From positions 2,172,001 through 2,236,000 of the forward strand of contig OX485804.1 in NCBI GenBank assembly GCA_950295325.1: 64,000 nt of DNA, in the 5' to 3' direction. A program made the translations under genes and the position numbers. The notes beneath the pieces were generated by a model. The model did no database searches and was not told the DNA's origin. It saw only the letters and a list, made by a program, of their open reading frames with translations. Below, one piece after another: positions 1 through 10,404 of the stretch (position 1 is its first letter; each line of letters opens with the position of its first letter). The stretch is from Polytrichum commune (Eukaryota; Streptophyta; Polytrichopsida; Polytrichales; Polytrichaceae).

Positions 1-1140
1 AGAAATAATCATGGGATACTATGCTAGTAAATGAAATAAGCATAGGTAGGGGGTCCAACAAACATATCAACTCAATAAGTGTTGGGAGAGTTCCATGAGA
101 TGGCAACACCTGTATAATAAGCAGGAAACACATATTTTAGTAAACTAGACTAGGTTCAAGTCCATAAATTTATCACCATATATCATTTATTTTCATTAGT
201 ATCATTTGCTTATCATTTATTATAGACTTATCATAAAAAACATTAGATATGTGATTTTTTTCATCATATTTTATCATCATAACATTCAAATTTATACTAA
301 GGATTCACATATCTCCAAGACCTATAACATTTAGACATACTGGATGTCCATCGACGGATCCACCTATAAAATTGAAGCAATCCAAAAGTCTAGATTTTTA
401 AAATATGTCTAAATTTATTTAAACACATGTTAGAGGGTATCAACACAATAAGGCTCCAACAACTAATAATTGTTTCATAATTTGATAACATGAGTTGTAA
501 ATGTGAAAGTAAGTTATAATAAGGTGTAATAAGGTTTTTGAAATATCTTAATGTACATCTTAAGACTCTTGCATAATGAATTCTCCTAATCCTCTCATAT
601 TATCCATCCCCCGTGGAGAATATGAAGGTCAACTATGTCAAATAGGATATCAATGGATTCGTCGTCTTGAGCTCTTTTCAACAAGACCAAGTTCGTTGGG
701 AGAAAATAAGAGTTGTGAAAGAAAAATTAGCAGAATGAACCAGAACAAAGTGCTTAACATAAAGCACATGTTGGCACGTGCAGGGAAGTCTGCAATCATC
801 CGTTCAATTCCAACTTGCCAACCCTTTTAGCACATATTTCACACACCATTGATCTCCATGTTTGTGAAAGCTCCACTGTGATTGGCTGATGGGCTGACAA
901 GCTTGGGCAAATGAATTCTGTCACTCTCCATGTACCCTTGAAGTCAAGCTGTCCACTGACATCCATTCCTCATCCACCACTCCCATGCACACACATTCAT
1001 CCGCTCCGTCTCCTCTTACAAAGGCTTTGTTGCCGCTCTAGACTTCATGGATTCTTGGAGCACTTCTCTATGTTAGTGGTTTTGTTGTCGTTCTGGTGGA
1101 GTGAGTACAGTTGGAGTTCATCCATCTTTGAATCTTCGTG
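1..1140. other. AT-rich intergenic DNA
   Basis: No convincing coding sequence. The short open frames here lack domain-like composition and conserved partners in the window. The last 250 bases become less AT-rich and lead into the duplicated leader region of the first SPH gene. Confidence 0.5.
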
Positions 1141-1142
1141 CT

Positions 1143-1925
1143 GAGAGATGGTGATGGTCTTAGCTAGAGAGGTGGAAAATTGAAGCAACCGACAAATCGC
1201 CGTAACGAACTGGTGCCTGCAAAGTCTCTAATTAAGATCGGATGCAACGTCTTGCATTGGAGCCCACTGTACAAATCTTACAAGAACAGAATTTGGTTCA
1301 CCAGGAGGTAAGTATTGACATGTTTCTCACTGACCTCTGGCATGTGAAAGAAGATTTTTCATGCTCGAATATAGTGAGGTTGCAAATCCAATTGTAATTG
1401 TGCCTTTCATTTGCATCTTTGAGAGACTCTGTTTTTCTTCGTGAGCTGCTTAACGCTTGGAGGAGACTTCTGCACTTCGACTCTGCTTTGTTTTGACAAG
1501 CTTGTGGGAGTGATAGTTTGTATGTAGCTCAAATTGAATCATCTTCAACTATGGATTTTAGTTTAAGCTTTTTGATCTAGAGATGGTGATGGTGTATTAG
1601 AGAATCAAATGAACCCAACCCAGTAGTTACACACTGGTGCCTGCGATGTCTAAGAATTTCAAGTTGCAGGCCACTGTAGAGAATACTTTCCAGCATTAAG
1701 TTTCATTAAGAGGTGAGAAGTGACATGTCTCACTAACCTCTTGCATGTGAGAAAAGAATTTTGGACTCCATCAGTAGAAGGATGTTCAAGTGCAAAAGTG
1801 CCTTTTTGACCCAGATTATGACTTTGCATCAACTTTGAGGAAATTTTTGGTTGTGTACTTCTTGAATTAAGGAGTCTGGTGGAGTTGGTTTTCAAAAAAA
1901 TTGTGGGAGTGCAACTTCATTTTGG
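1143..1925 (+). repeat. Two-unit tandem duplication upstream of SPH gene 1
   Basis: Two diverged copies of about 350-400 bases lie head to tail. Both open with AGAGATGGTGATGGT (1143 and 1579), contain 'actggtgcctgc' and a 'cttgcatgtgA/T' stretch, and close with 'TTGTGGGAGTG' (about 1502 and 1902). The offset is about 400-436 bases, and the copies differ by many substitutions and small indels. The region probably belongs to the 5' leader or promoter of the SPH gene starting at 2462. It does not read as protein. Confidence 0.6.
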
Positions 1926-2461
1926 TCCTCTGCTTAACATCCATTCTGGTTCCAACTACTTTCGTGTATAACACTCTGTAGTAGTGCCTGTGTGTGGAAA
2001 CCATGCACTTCCATGGAAATGTCAAAAGATTTAATGTGGTTAGTGAAAATGGTAGGCAAGAATCTCAGCTAAGCACCCGTTGAAACTCTTTGATGTGATT
2101 TTCAATATAGAAGTTCAATAAAGAAGACTGTATTTTTTGTTTGCAAATGTAGTAGTAGAAAGAGTCATAAACAGAGCTTAATAATAGGTAATATTATGTC
2201 AATGATTGAGCTTGACAAAAATCTAGTGTTGACTGTTAGTCTAGACTAGATTCTAAACCCCAGAGCATGAAATGATTCTTCAAAATGAAGAAGCCTACAC
2301 ACTCCAGATGTATTTCCAAATAGTCTAAAATTGACATATAACCACATACACTCAGTAGCTTAGCTTGTTAACATTAACAAGTCTAATTGTCGATTCAGAT
2401 TAATTGAAGTATGCACCTAACCTTATTGATACCATTAAATATTGCAGCTGATTCAAGCAAG

Positions 2462-2911
2462 ATGGCACCATCATCAAAGCTCAATGTGCGCAAGCTTGAG
2501 ACTTTTGCCGCCGCAGGAACATTGTTGGTTATCAACAGTCTTGTGATTGTACTATCGATTACCACAGTGGAGGCTAGTGTAAACCATGTGGGTATTGGAA
2601 ACTCTTTTCACAGTTACATCCAGATCACATGTCACTCCAACATGCAGCACCGCCCGACATACACAGCGACCGCGTACGAGATTTATTACTTTGCATTTGA
2701 AGATTGTGAAGATGAAGTTTGCCACCAGTTTTGGGATTGCCTGATTTCCAACACAGTGGAGCAGAGGAGGGCCTCCTTCCGCATGTGGGCAGACATCTCC
2801 CATGGAGGCCCACAGCTTGGTGGTTGCACCACTTGCAACTGGAGTGTAGATGAGCGTGGTGCTTTCTTGCGCCAAGACTCTGCTTGGAGATTTCTGTATA
2901 GTTGGCCTTAA
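2462..2911 (+). CDS. S-protein homologue (SPH / plant self-incompatibility S1 family), small secreted protein
   Basis: This 149-residue protein has a basic N-terminus, a hydrophobic stretch at about residues 17-38 that looks like a signal peptide, and a mature domain of about 110 residues. The domain fits the SPH pattern: HVGIGNSF near its start, an early Cys in 'IQITCHS', 'YYFAFE', 'FWDC', then C-x2-CNWSVDERG and a C-terminal 'FLYSWP'. SPH proteins are small secreted beta-sandwich proteins; in poppy the S-determinant is a pollen-inhibiting ligand, and roles elsewhere are mostly unknown. I chose the ATG at 2462 because an AG acceptor (AATATTGCAG, ending near 2447) lies just upstream, suggesting a leader intron that excludes the in-frame ATG at 2411. 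It also matches the start of the minus-strand paralogue at 5053. A probable poly(A) signal lies at 3275. Family assignment rests on motif pattern only. Confidence 0.72.
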   Translation: MAPSSKLNVRKLETFAAAGTLLVINSLVIVLSITTVEASVNHVGIGNSFHSYIQITCHSNMQHRPTYTATAYEIYYFAFEDCEDEVCHQFWDCLISNTVEQRRASFRMWADISHGGPQLGGCTTCNWSVDERGAFLRQDSAWRFLYSWP

Positions 2912-3274
2912 ACAAGTCAGCATGGCTGGACAACATTGATTTATTTGGCAAACCATACCCGCGTAGTATTTTTCCATGTGTCACTAATATACTTTGATCC
3001 CTAGTGAGACGGACTACGCATTGTACATGGAGGGACCGGTTACCTAAGAATAGCCAGGTGTTCGGCTATTCCAAGTAGTTGGTCTCTTCTTGTAAGATAC
3101 CAGACATAGCCGATGTCCGACTGTATCACAGACTAGATTAGCATGGGTTTAGTGATCATGTTTAGGTTGTTTACCCTTTTTAGAATTGTTTTACTTATCA
3201 AAGACTAGCGTGGGCTCAGTTGAGCATGTCCCGGTGGCCATGTATGTTTTGTGATAGCACAATATGTTTTATGA

Positions 3275-3280
3275 AATAAA
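3275..3280 (+). terminator. Probable poly(A) signal of SPH gene 1
   Basis: An AATAAA hexamer 364 bases after the stop codon, followed by T/A-rich sequence. This is the first canonical signal downstream. Confidence 0.4.
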
Positions 3281-4185
3281 CTTGTTTCATTTGTCATCTT
3301 TTAAACTAAAAACAATGTAAATGACATAGCCGATGTCCAAAGGGTCAAGCCGGTCACCTTGTACCAGCTGCAGGCGTTAGCACCAGAACGAAAGGCGTTG
3401 GATATGGGGCGTAAGATGCCTGCTCTAAGCCAGTGGCGACCTGACACGTACGAGAGATCGCTTTAAGAATATGAAAGGACCAGAATTTGGAAGTGTTCCA
3501 AGCATACTACTGTAGAAAGAGTGTGAGGTATTGACTTGATCCAACTCGTAGTCTAATTTGGTGTGAACAATATACATGATGAGTGACATTGTTTGTAGAA
3601 TTTCTTGACACCTCATGTCACGGCCCACGACTACTTCAGAGCTTGTGGTTCCATATTAATTACCTTGTCTTATCAAAGTTTGTATCTTGAAACCAGCAGG
3701 GTGGGTAGACAAGCTCCAAGTTCTTGCACGTTTGCAGCATCTAATGTTACAGTTCTATTGCAAATTAATAATCCGCTTTACAGTCTCCAATTCAGTAAGC
3801 TGTTCATGGTGCAATTCGTCCACTGTACTTTGGATATCTTCCTTGCTACTCCTATTTAATCTCGTGGTATGTGATGGCTAGGAGATTTCCATAGGCAGTC
3901 TCATTCTCATCAGTATCTGTGTTTTGGGCTTTGGTATACCTGTTTTCATCATGCGTTGAGCTGTGTGCCAATTGTAGCCTAGAAATCAATTTGAGGAGTT
4001 TCAAGCAACATCTTCATCCTGAAAGTAGCTTGCTGCACGTGGAGTCCACAAGACTTTCAAGAAACTATCCATGTTTGCCTCAACAGAACAAGCTGTGCAT
4101 ACAAATTTCGTATGAACAAGTACTTAGTATCAGTATAAGTTCAGAAAACAGGATTGAACACGAAGCTCGGCATTCATTGTCAGAA
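3281..4185. other. Intergenic DNA between the convergent SPH genes
   Basis: No ORF with domain-like character. Sequence complexity is ordinary. I see nothing here beyond probable 3' untranslated or intergenic sequence. Confidence 0.4.
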
Positions 4186-4665
4186 CGCTCTTACACTTGC
4201 TCCCGAATGTGTACATATGGTTTATCCATTAAAATGTGCGGCAACAACATATTGCCAACTGAGAAAAGATCGATGCAGCCACATGCCTACTACATGTTGG
4301 ATCATCAAGAGATTTCTTGTCCAAATTAGCCTGGGATGTTCACTGGTCACCAGCACACCCGTTGAACCTTGTAATTGAGTTGCTTCCAGAGACTTATACA
4401 CATTGATACATGATTAACCTCCACACTCGCTCCAGGATGCACACATATGATTTATTCACTAACATTTTTCGCTAAAACAACTTACCAACTGAGAAAAGAT
4501 TGACGCAACAACATGCCTACAATGTGTTGGATCTTCAATTAGAAGTTTCTTTGTCCAAATTCACCTAGGATGATCACTGCTCACCAGCACAACCATTAAA
4601 CTTTGTAATTGGGTTGCTTGCAGAGACTCATGGCCATTGATACATGAACCTCCACACATAGTCTA
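4186..4665. repeat. Two-unit tandem duplication downstream of SPH gene 2
   Basis: Two units offset by about 230 bases share 'acatatg[g/a]ttta', 'actgagaaaagat', 'caacatgcctac', 'ggatgttcactg/gatgatcactg' and 'tttgtaattg'. The second unit runs into the 3' end of the minus-strand SPH gene, so this is a duplicated 3' flank. SPH gene 2 therefore has tandem duplications on both sides. Confidence 0.65.
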
Positions 4666-5053
4666 GGAGAAATAAAACTCCACGCTCATCGACACTCCAA
4701 TTGCAATTTGTGCAGCCCCACAGCTGTGCACCTCCATGGGTCATGTCTGCCCACATTCGGAAGGTGGCGTTCCTCATCGGGGGCTGCTCCGCCGTGTTAC
4801 AGATGAGGCAATCCCAGAACTTATTATAGGCTTCTTCGAATGGGAAGGAATAGATTTCGTTCACATCTGCCTTGTGTGTCTGCCGGTCCTGCCTGTCGGA
4901 GTTGCATGCGATCTGGATGGCACTGTGGAAAGCGTTGGCGATACTCACATGACCCACAGCCTCGACTGGCGTCGTCCACATAACTAGAAATTCGAACACG
5001 AGTCCAGAAAAGATCAAGGCCACAAGCCGGCCGATCTTCATCGAATCTGCCAT
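4628..5053 (-). CDS. S-protein homologue (SPH family), paralogue of the 2462 gene
   Basis: This 141-residue protein has a hydrophobic signal segment at about residues 9-32 and a mature domain clearly related to the plus-strand SPH gene. Shared blocks in the same order are HVSIANAFHSAIQIACNS, 'FPFEE', 'FWDCLICNT', 'FRMWADMTHGG', C-x2-CNWSVDERG and 'FMYQWP'. All cysteines of the mature domain match the paralogue except the one in that protein's 'DEVCHQ' segment, which suggests conserved disulphides. The two genes converge and face each other across about 1.7 kb. The start at 5053 is supported by alignment with the other copy and by the repeated 5' units upstream, which carry the same start context. 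The upstream region is triplicated. Function is unknown; the product is presumably secreted. Confidence 0.72.
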   Translation of the reverse strand: MADSMKIGRLVALIFSGLVFEFLVMWTTPVEAVGHVSIANAFHSAIQIACNSDRQDRQTHKADVNEIYSFPFEEAYNKFWDCLICNTAEQPPMRNATFRMWADMTHGGAQLWGCTNCNWSVDERGVLFLLDYVWRFMYQWP

Positions 5054-5289
5054 TTTCTAGATGTTCAACACCTATTGGGTTTGGTAACCGTATTGGTGCA
5101 AGCTGCACAAGAGAATTGCAGAGCTGTCGACAAGAGGCGGACCAAGTTATAGTCATAGCCTGCAAAAGGATTACTCCACCGCTGACCTCCTCCGAGAATT
5201 AGATAGGTCGATAAATATGCCTCCTCTTGAAGATAGCTTTGGTGTGCTCATTAAAATACACTCCAAATCTCACAGTAGCTTGGAGAACA

Positions 5290-5337
5290 CGTCTAGCAAA
5301 GATGATCCACATGCAGGCCGACATTCGTCAATGCCAT
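5290..5337 (-). pseudogene. Truncated SPH start in repeat unit 2
   Basis: The ATG at 5337 opens a frame that begins Met-Ala like SPH gene 2 but diverges and stops after about 14 codons. It sits where the paralogous unit has the signal-peptide coding start, so it is a truncated and decayed gene start. Confidence 0.4.
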
Positions 5338-5579
5338 TTTCTAAGTGATCAACACCTATCGAGTGTGGTAGGGTCACTGGCGCAAACTGCCAATAGGGAA
5401 TTGTAGAGCTATGGACAATATTCAGATCAGCCGTAGCCAGCAGATTAACTTACTTGGGTGCTGCACGATGCCAGAAAACTAAGAATTTCTCCACCCACAT
5501 CCTCCTCCAATAATCTGATGCCGAGAACTATGGATCCTGAAGATTACCTCGGGGTGCTGCTAACTAAAATACTTTCCAT

Positions 5580-5655
5580 TAAATCTCAGAGCCAATTGGA
5601 GCACCAGTCCAGAACAAATTTTGGTCACTTGCAGGCCGATCTTCATCGATGCCAT
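5580..5655 (-). pseudogene. Truncated SPH signal-peptide remnant in repeat unit 3
   Basis: The ATG at 5655 opens a frame reading M-A-S-M-K-I-G, then 'SGLV' in the place where SPH gene 2 reads M-A-D-S-M-K-I-G and 'SGLV'. The similarity stops before the mature domain. It is therefore a partial gene copy made of promoter, leader and part of the signal peptide. Transcription from it could only give a very short peptide. Confidence 0.5.
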
Positions 5656-6059
5656 ATTCTAAACAATCAACAGATTCAAGTGTAGTTGCAGGACTGGAGC
5701 AAACTGCACGACAGAATTGCAGAGCTGTGGACAAGAGGCAGAATATCAGGCCATAGCCATAGCGACCAGATCAGGTCGCTGCACGATGCTCGCAAAAGAA
5801 TTACTCCACCGATACCCTTCTCCAGAACTTAGATGCCGAGAAATATACCTCCTCTTTTAGATAACTTCGGTGTGCCGACCACTCAAATCTCCTCCATTCT
5901 CTTGGAGGTTGGTGACACATTGTCTAGTGCTCGATCGGTGCAGCTGGTATAGCGCAATCTGTAAAGTTCAACGGTGATTTCATGCTTCAGGGCCATCCGC
6001 AGACATGCACATCTTGTCGGTTAGTTTTCCTTCAAGGAATTCAGGCAACAAATTTCAGG

Positions 6060-6510
6060 CAGTATCTAGTATGTAGCAACCTGAATTTCAGCGATGGCGA
6101 ACACTTGACGCCGAAGCTGTGGTGCACAACATTGTCCTTGGCCGTTAGCAGCTGGAAGTCGCCGCTACCGAACACCGAACGGTCGAATGCCATCCTGGTG
6201 ACGCCCTCGCCTGCGGTATTGCTGTTCCAAATCATGGTCCACATGCCACGGAAGAGCGCGAAAATCTGTAGATCTCCGTCCTTGATGATCGTCATGTTGC
6301 GCTTGGTGGAGGTGGAGAGAGAGCCCACGAGGAAGTTGGCCAGCCCACAGCAAGTGCGAGACGGGGTTGGAGTATCGACGGCGGATGATGATGCAGCTAT
6401 TCACCATCACCGCCTTGTTCGCATTGCCCGATCCGTTGATGGTGATACTGAATCCCGCAGGAAGCGACACAGGTATATCCTTGTGCTGCGTATCCTTGTG
6501 CTGCCAGGAC
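6060..6510 (-). pseudogene. Bulb-type (mannose-binding) lectin-like gene, frameshifted
   Basis: Two overlapping frames together resemble a secreted B-lectin domain. The first segment reads 'SLPAGFSITINGSGN', 'MVNSC' and 'RRRYSNPV'. After a shift in frame the second reads 'GLANFLVGSLSTSTKRN', 'IIKDGDLQIF', 'WNSNTAGEGVTR', 'FGSGDFQLL' and 'DNVVHH'. The repeated pattern of 'DGDLQIF' and 'GDFQLL' followed by a Trp/His-containing strand is typical of beta-prism II lectins. A hydrophobic 'LTLVLAAQGYAAQG' stretch in a third frame upstream could be the old signal peptide. With at least two frame changes in about 450 bases, I call it a pseudogene. No intact lectin frame exists here. Confidence 0.45.
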
Positions 6511-6582
6511 TAGGGTGAGGCGGTGACGCGAGAATCTTAATGCTGCCCTACCCTAGCTGGAGGATCGCCATTGCTTCTCAGA

Positions 6583-6601
6583 CTCTCTCTCTCTCTCTCT
6601 C
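6583..6601. repeat. (CT)n microsatellite
   Basis: About nine to ten uninterrupted CT units, next to the 5' end of the lectin remnant. Such tracts are common in plant 5' leaders. Confidence 0.85.
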
Positions 6602-8726
6602 GTGCTAATGTCCGTCGGCAAGAGATCTGAGAATCGACAAGAGGTAAGCTAATCAACGTTAAGAGGATGTAATCATGTACGAAATCTCTCCACAACTTGA
6701 AGCTGGATCAATCACCGAACATGTGGTCGAGGTGCATAGCTATAGAAAAAGGAGGCTGTTGGGAGTATGGAGTCTCCAATCTTTCCTCATGACCGTGATC
6801 TTCTCTTGGAGACGGTTACTTTGTGTAGGCATCAGGGGGTTTTTCAGGTGAGATTCCTCAGTTTTTTATTAGCCCTCACCATCTGCAGAATCTGGTTGTC
6901 TGGATGCCAAATTTTTGCAGGGAGCTTTTCGGTGTGACAGCAAATTGATGTGTGTTCGTTTTTTGAGTCTTGGAGTAGGAGTAATCCTGCTGGTCTTCAA
7001 GGATGTCTTGTGCTTGTTAGTCTTTCTCGAGTGTTCACTATGATGTTTGTCATGCATTGAAGATGAAAGTTATGCTGATAACAGTTAGCTTAAAACCTGC
7101 GAGCTTTCTATGATCCCTGTTATGTTTTTGGTTTGTAATGTAAAAGTTCAACCAGCGAGCATTTTGTAAGAAAACGCTTCGGTTTCTGAATTTTCAGGTT
7201 AACCAAAACTTGCTTTTGGTAAAATTGCCATTGAAGGAGTTTCGAGCTGTAAGCCATATTCCGGGAAGCGGAACTTTGAGTTGATACTTTCTTTATTCTT
7301 AACCCTGCACCATCTCCAGATTTGTATGTTCTGAGAAGATTATGTTTTGCATTAAGAGCTTTTCCGAGCACTGTATGTTCAATCTTGTGGTATTGTGAGC
7401 TTGACGGTAGCTGAAAGTAACCTGAAAATGAATTAGGAACAGGCATGGAGTGGATTGTCATGGTGTTTGGAATCAGGATTTTTGGGAGGGTGCGACATAC
7501 ACATGAACTAGCATTGCTTTAGAACCCAATGAACATTAGCCAGTTTTCCACATTAAGGAATTCGTTTGTGGGAAGATGTCGACCTCAGCCCACAACGCCA
7601 TTTGCATCCGTTGTTCTAATTGATAAGACTGGAGATTCCATAAACAAGAGGTTGACGGTGTAATAAAAGTATCCACAACTCCAGCAGAAAACAAACCACT
7701 AATTCATAAATTGATGATTTTGAGGACTTGTTCTCCTAAAGAGTCCGCAGAAATTGGTAAACATACATCAAACTTAATTCAAAGGACATCTGGGCACCTG
7801 TGGAACTCCTGTCTATGCAATCACATTTTTCACACCCATCTCCGAGCAAGACAGGAAGGCTTTTACTTGCAGTGCAATACGTTGCCATCAGCATACCTCA
7901 ATAGCTGATCAATTGTTTTCATCAATGGTATGTAGCACATTTTCAGAGTGCAGTGGAGCACATGCATTTTGCATCAGGATCTCCCTTGGTTGTCTGAATC
8001 AAGTGGAAAAGAGATTCTGGTACAATGTAACCGAAATCCTAATCCTCTGAAAACTGTCAAATTCCGCACTGGTCGACTTATTACAACACTATGCTCAAAG
8101 ACTACTACTTACCATCTCTAAACACACAAAACATATGTGTCATGTGATTGTGCAGTTCGCACCTAGTGTACAGGATTTATTGTCACATTAAAAACATTTC
8201 GTATGCTCCACGAAGTACAAATACACAAAGTGGTGAATTCACCTCTTCATCAAAACAAAACTCTTGCTCTCATCTTCTCTAGTAATTATGGCCTCTGAAA
8301 ATTGCCATCTCCTTTTCAACACTTGCTACCGGTGATTCACACGTCGGTGAATGGCTTCGAAGAATCCACTGTGCAAAGCACTCAAATGCGTCTACACTCT
8401 CCAAACTTGTTGCCACACATAGTCCAAAGACTTCTAGACTGACCATCCGCCGCGCTGTCTAGGTTCGACACAGAATAATGAAAAATCTGCCACGTTTCGT
8501 ATTCACATCGGCCAATTCCTTGCTGAATCCCACGTGGGGTTACCTTTGGATAACTATTGAAGCTGCGTCTCTCACGGAGCTCCTCCTTCTCACATTGCAA
8601 ATGAGCGCCAATTTGGTCACATTGGCACAAGAATGGGTAGATTAGCTTCGGACGTGCTCTTTAGCTAGTGTGCGAGATTAGCTGCTTCCGTTCTTGTAAA
8701 TTGGGTGCAATACGCATCCAGTGATC
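6602..8726. other. No recognisable gene
   Basis: Mixed-composition sequence with several short open frames on both strands. None shows a family motif, a splice pattern that keeps frame, or similarity to other parts of the window. Its right end could be 3' untranslated sequence of the minus-strand gene at 8727-9047. Confidence 0.4.
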
Positions 8727-9047
8727 TCAGCTCCAATCCTCAGTGTACCAGCTATCATCCTCCCCCTCGTGAATTCTGACCTGGTTCCCATTCTCATCGT
8801 AATCGATGATGCCTGAGAATGAGAGGGGCTTGCATCGCCTGCCTTTAGGAATTTTCCGCTTCCAGATGGCGAAGTCAACATGGTCGCAGCTGTCCACACC
8901 CTCCATGTCCATCAGATCCTGCGACGAGCTGTCATCGCTCATGCTTACTGTGCTCATCGTGGAGCTGGTGGCACTACTGGTAGATTCCTGCTCCAGTTCT
9001 TCGTCCGCAGACATCACCCGCGGTCCACTGATTGCGCACATTCCCAT
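8727..9047 (-). CDS. Short serine-rich acidic protein, weakly OXIDATIVE STRESS 3-like
   Basis: This 106-residue protein has an N-terminal Ser/Thr-rich acidic part (residues about 13-45, with runs such as 'STSSATSS' and 'DDSSSQD'), a central conserved-looking block 'WKRKIPKGRRCKPLSFSG', and an acidic Trp-containing tail ending 'WYTEDWS'. The order of a Ser-rich acidic stretch followed by a basic block containing 'K.LSF' loosely recalls the plant OXS3/MTD1-like nuclear proteins, but the match is weak. The gene is intronless in this frame. It is preceded (to the right) by a CT/CA-rich leader that is tandemly duplicated. Composition and the good leader argue that it is real; the function is unknown. 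Confidence 0.45.
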   Translation of the reverse strand: MGMCAISGPRVMSADEELEQESTSSATSSTMSTVSMSDDSSSQDLMDMEGVDSCDHVDFAIWKRKIPKGRRCKPLSFSGIIDYDENGNQVRIHEGEDDSWYTEDWS

Positions 9048-9055
9048 TGTGATTT

Positions 9056-9640
9056 CTCTCTTTCAAATCGCAGCCCACCACCTCCTCCAAAAACCAACAC
9101 CCACTCAAATCTCCAGCAGCTTTCACCAACAATTCTCCTCACCAAACCCTCCAAAATCTTACCAGTTTCTCATATAAACCCTAAACACTGGCAAATCAAA
9201 CAACTAATCTGCTTGCAACTTCTTGACCTCTCAACCAAAGGCACTCGGGCACTATCACAGGTGCGCTAGCTTGCTGCACTGATGCTCACTGCAATGCAAG
9301 GTGGCATTATCACAATTGCAATGGGGGGAACAACAAAAACCCTCCGACCACCTAACCTTCACCACCAAATCTCACTCACACACCTGGTCCCGCTTCCACC
9401 AACAATTCTCCTCACCTAACCCTCCAAAAACTACCAGTTTCTCATGTCAAACCAAACCACTGGCAGATCAAACAACTAATTTACTTGCAACTTCTTGATC
9501 TCTCGACCAAAGACTCTAGGCATTAGAGTCCGGAACTGATGAGATTACACTGCAATAAAAGGTGGTACAATCACAACTACAACGTGGAGAACAAAAAAGA
9601 TTGACCCTCCGACCACCTAACCTTAACCCTAGACTCACAG
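9056..9640 (-). repeat. Tandemly duplicated pyrimidine/CA-rich leader of the 8727-9047 gene
   Basis: A unit of about 270 bases occurs twice, with a partial third. Anchors include 'caacaattctcctcacc' (9129 and 9400), 'caaacaactaat' (9198 and 9468), 'cttgcaacttcttga' (9214 and 9485) and 'ccctccgaccacctaacctt' (9335 and 9604). Read on the minus strand, the units lead into the ATG at 9047. They therefore look like a duplicated promoter or 5' leader rather than coding sequence. Confidence 0.65.
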
Positions 9641-10140
9641 CCCACACTTTCTGATCCGCTTAAAGCCCAATTCTCCAGTCCACACTCTGAAAGCACCACT
9701 GCAGATCAGAAACCAATACAACTCATCCACTTCCACCTTCTTTGTCTTCTTCTTCACCCAAGACTCCACGCGACATGTGACAGGAGGTTAGAGTGATGGA
9801 GCAGTACTACAATGCAAGCCCGGTTGTTCAATTACACAATGCGAACTTATTAGACTTGAGAGATGTATTATACGAGCCTGCCAGCACACGGAAGCGCGGC
9901 AAGAGGGGCCGGTCGGTGTAACTAAAGGTGTTTGCGACGATGCGATCTGAGCTAAAAATACATTCCCGCGCAATTCTACAACCATTGAGTGCAGAAAAAG
10001 GAGTGATTTGGTTGTATTGGGCATTGTTTTGTATTGATGCGACGCGGATACCGACCTTGGGCATGTTAAATGCGAGGGAAAAGCATAAAATCAATAAGTT
10101 AATGAAACTTTGGAAACTTGAAGCCGCGTAAGTGACCATG
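9641..10140. other. Unassigned sequence
   Basis: The first 140 bases are CT/CA-rich like the leader repeats to the left. The rest has open frames on both strands without recognisable motifs. Confidence 0.3.
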
Positions 10141-10345
10141 GCTGCTAGTTACAGATGAACCGGTTGAGTTTGAGAAATAGCCAGTTGAAGTTCAAGACTT
10201 CAGGAATTATACCGATAATTTTAACAAAATCGTAAGAATATGCATTACATTAATAATGACAAACCGAAAGATCACAACATGTAACTGGTTGGACTTGGAA
10301 ACGGTAGGATTTTTGACCAATTATGTCCAAAAAACTCCCCACTAT
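10141..10345 (-). repeat. Dispersed ~210-bp repeat, copy A (inverted)
   Basis: The reverse complement matches copies at 26844-27056 and 32137-32357. The shared order is 'gtccaa[c/g]tccaac', 'acatg[c/t]tgtgat', 'attcctgaagtc', 'ttgaacttcaactg', 'tctcaaactcaaccggtt' and 'catctgtaactagc'. All three copies are diverged. One end is rich in CCCC/GGGG and the other carries an ACCGGTT core. No clear target duplication is visible. Confidence 0.65.
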
Positions 10346-10404
10346 TGCTACGCATGAGTCCAAACACTATTGCTATGCAGGAGTACTAGATCTTGATATG
10401 ATGC

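Larger units (their letters stand above)
5054..5935 (-). repeat. Tandem triplication of SPH gene 2 promoter, leader and start region
   Basis: Three units share the order (read on the minus strand) of promoter block, 'aattgcagagctgt', 'caacacctat'-like block and the start codon with signal-peptide coding sequence. The start-codon positions are 5053, 5337 and 5655, giving offsets of 284 and 318 bases. Other anchors are 'attactccaccg', 'gatgccgagaa' and 'ttcggtgtgc'. Only the innermost unit (5053) leads into a full gene; the outer two carry truncated starts. The pattern indicates repeated unequal duplication of the 5' end of one SPH gene. Confidence 0.7.

Noticed and set aside
2552-2984. Minus-strand frames over SPH gene 1
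   Set aside because: Antisense shadows of the plus-strand coding sequence, without motifs.
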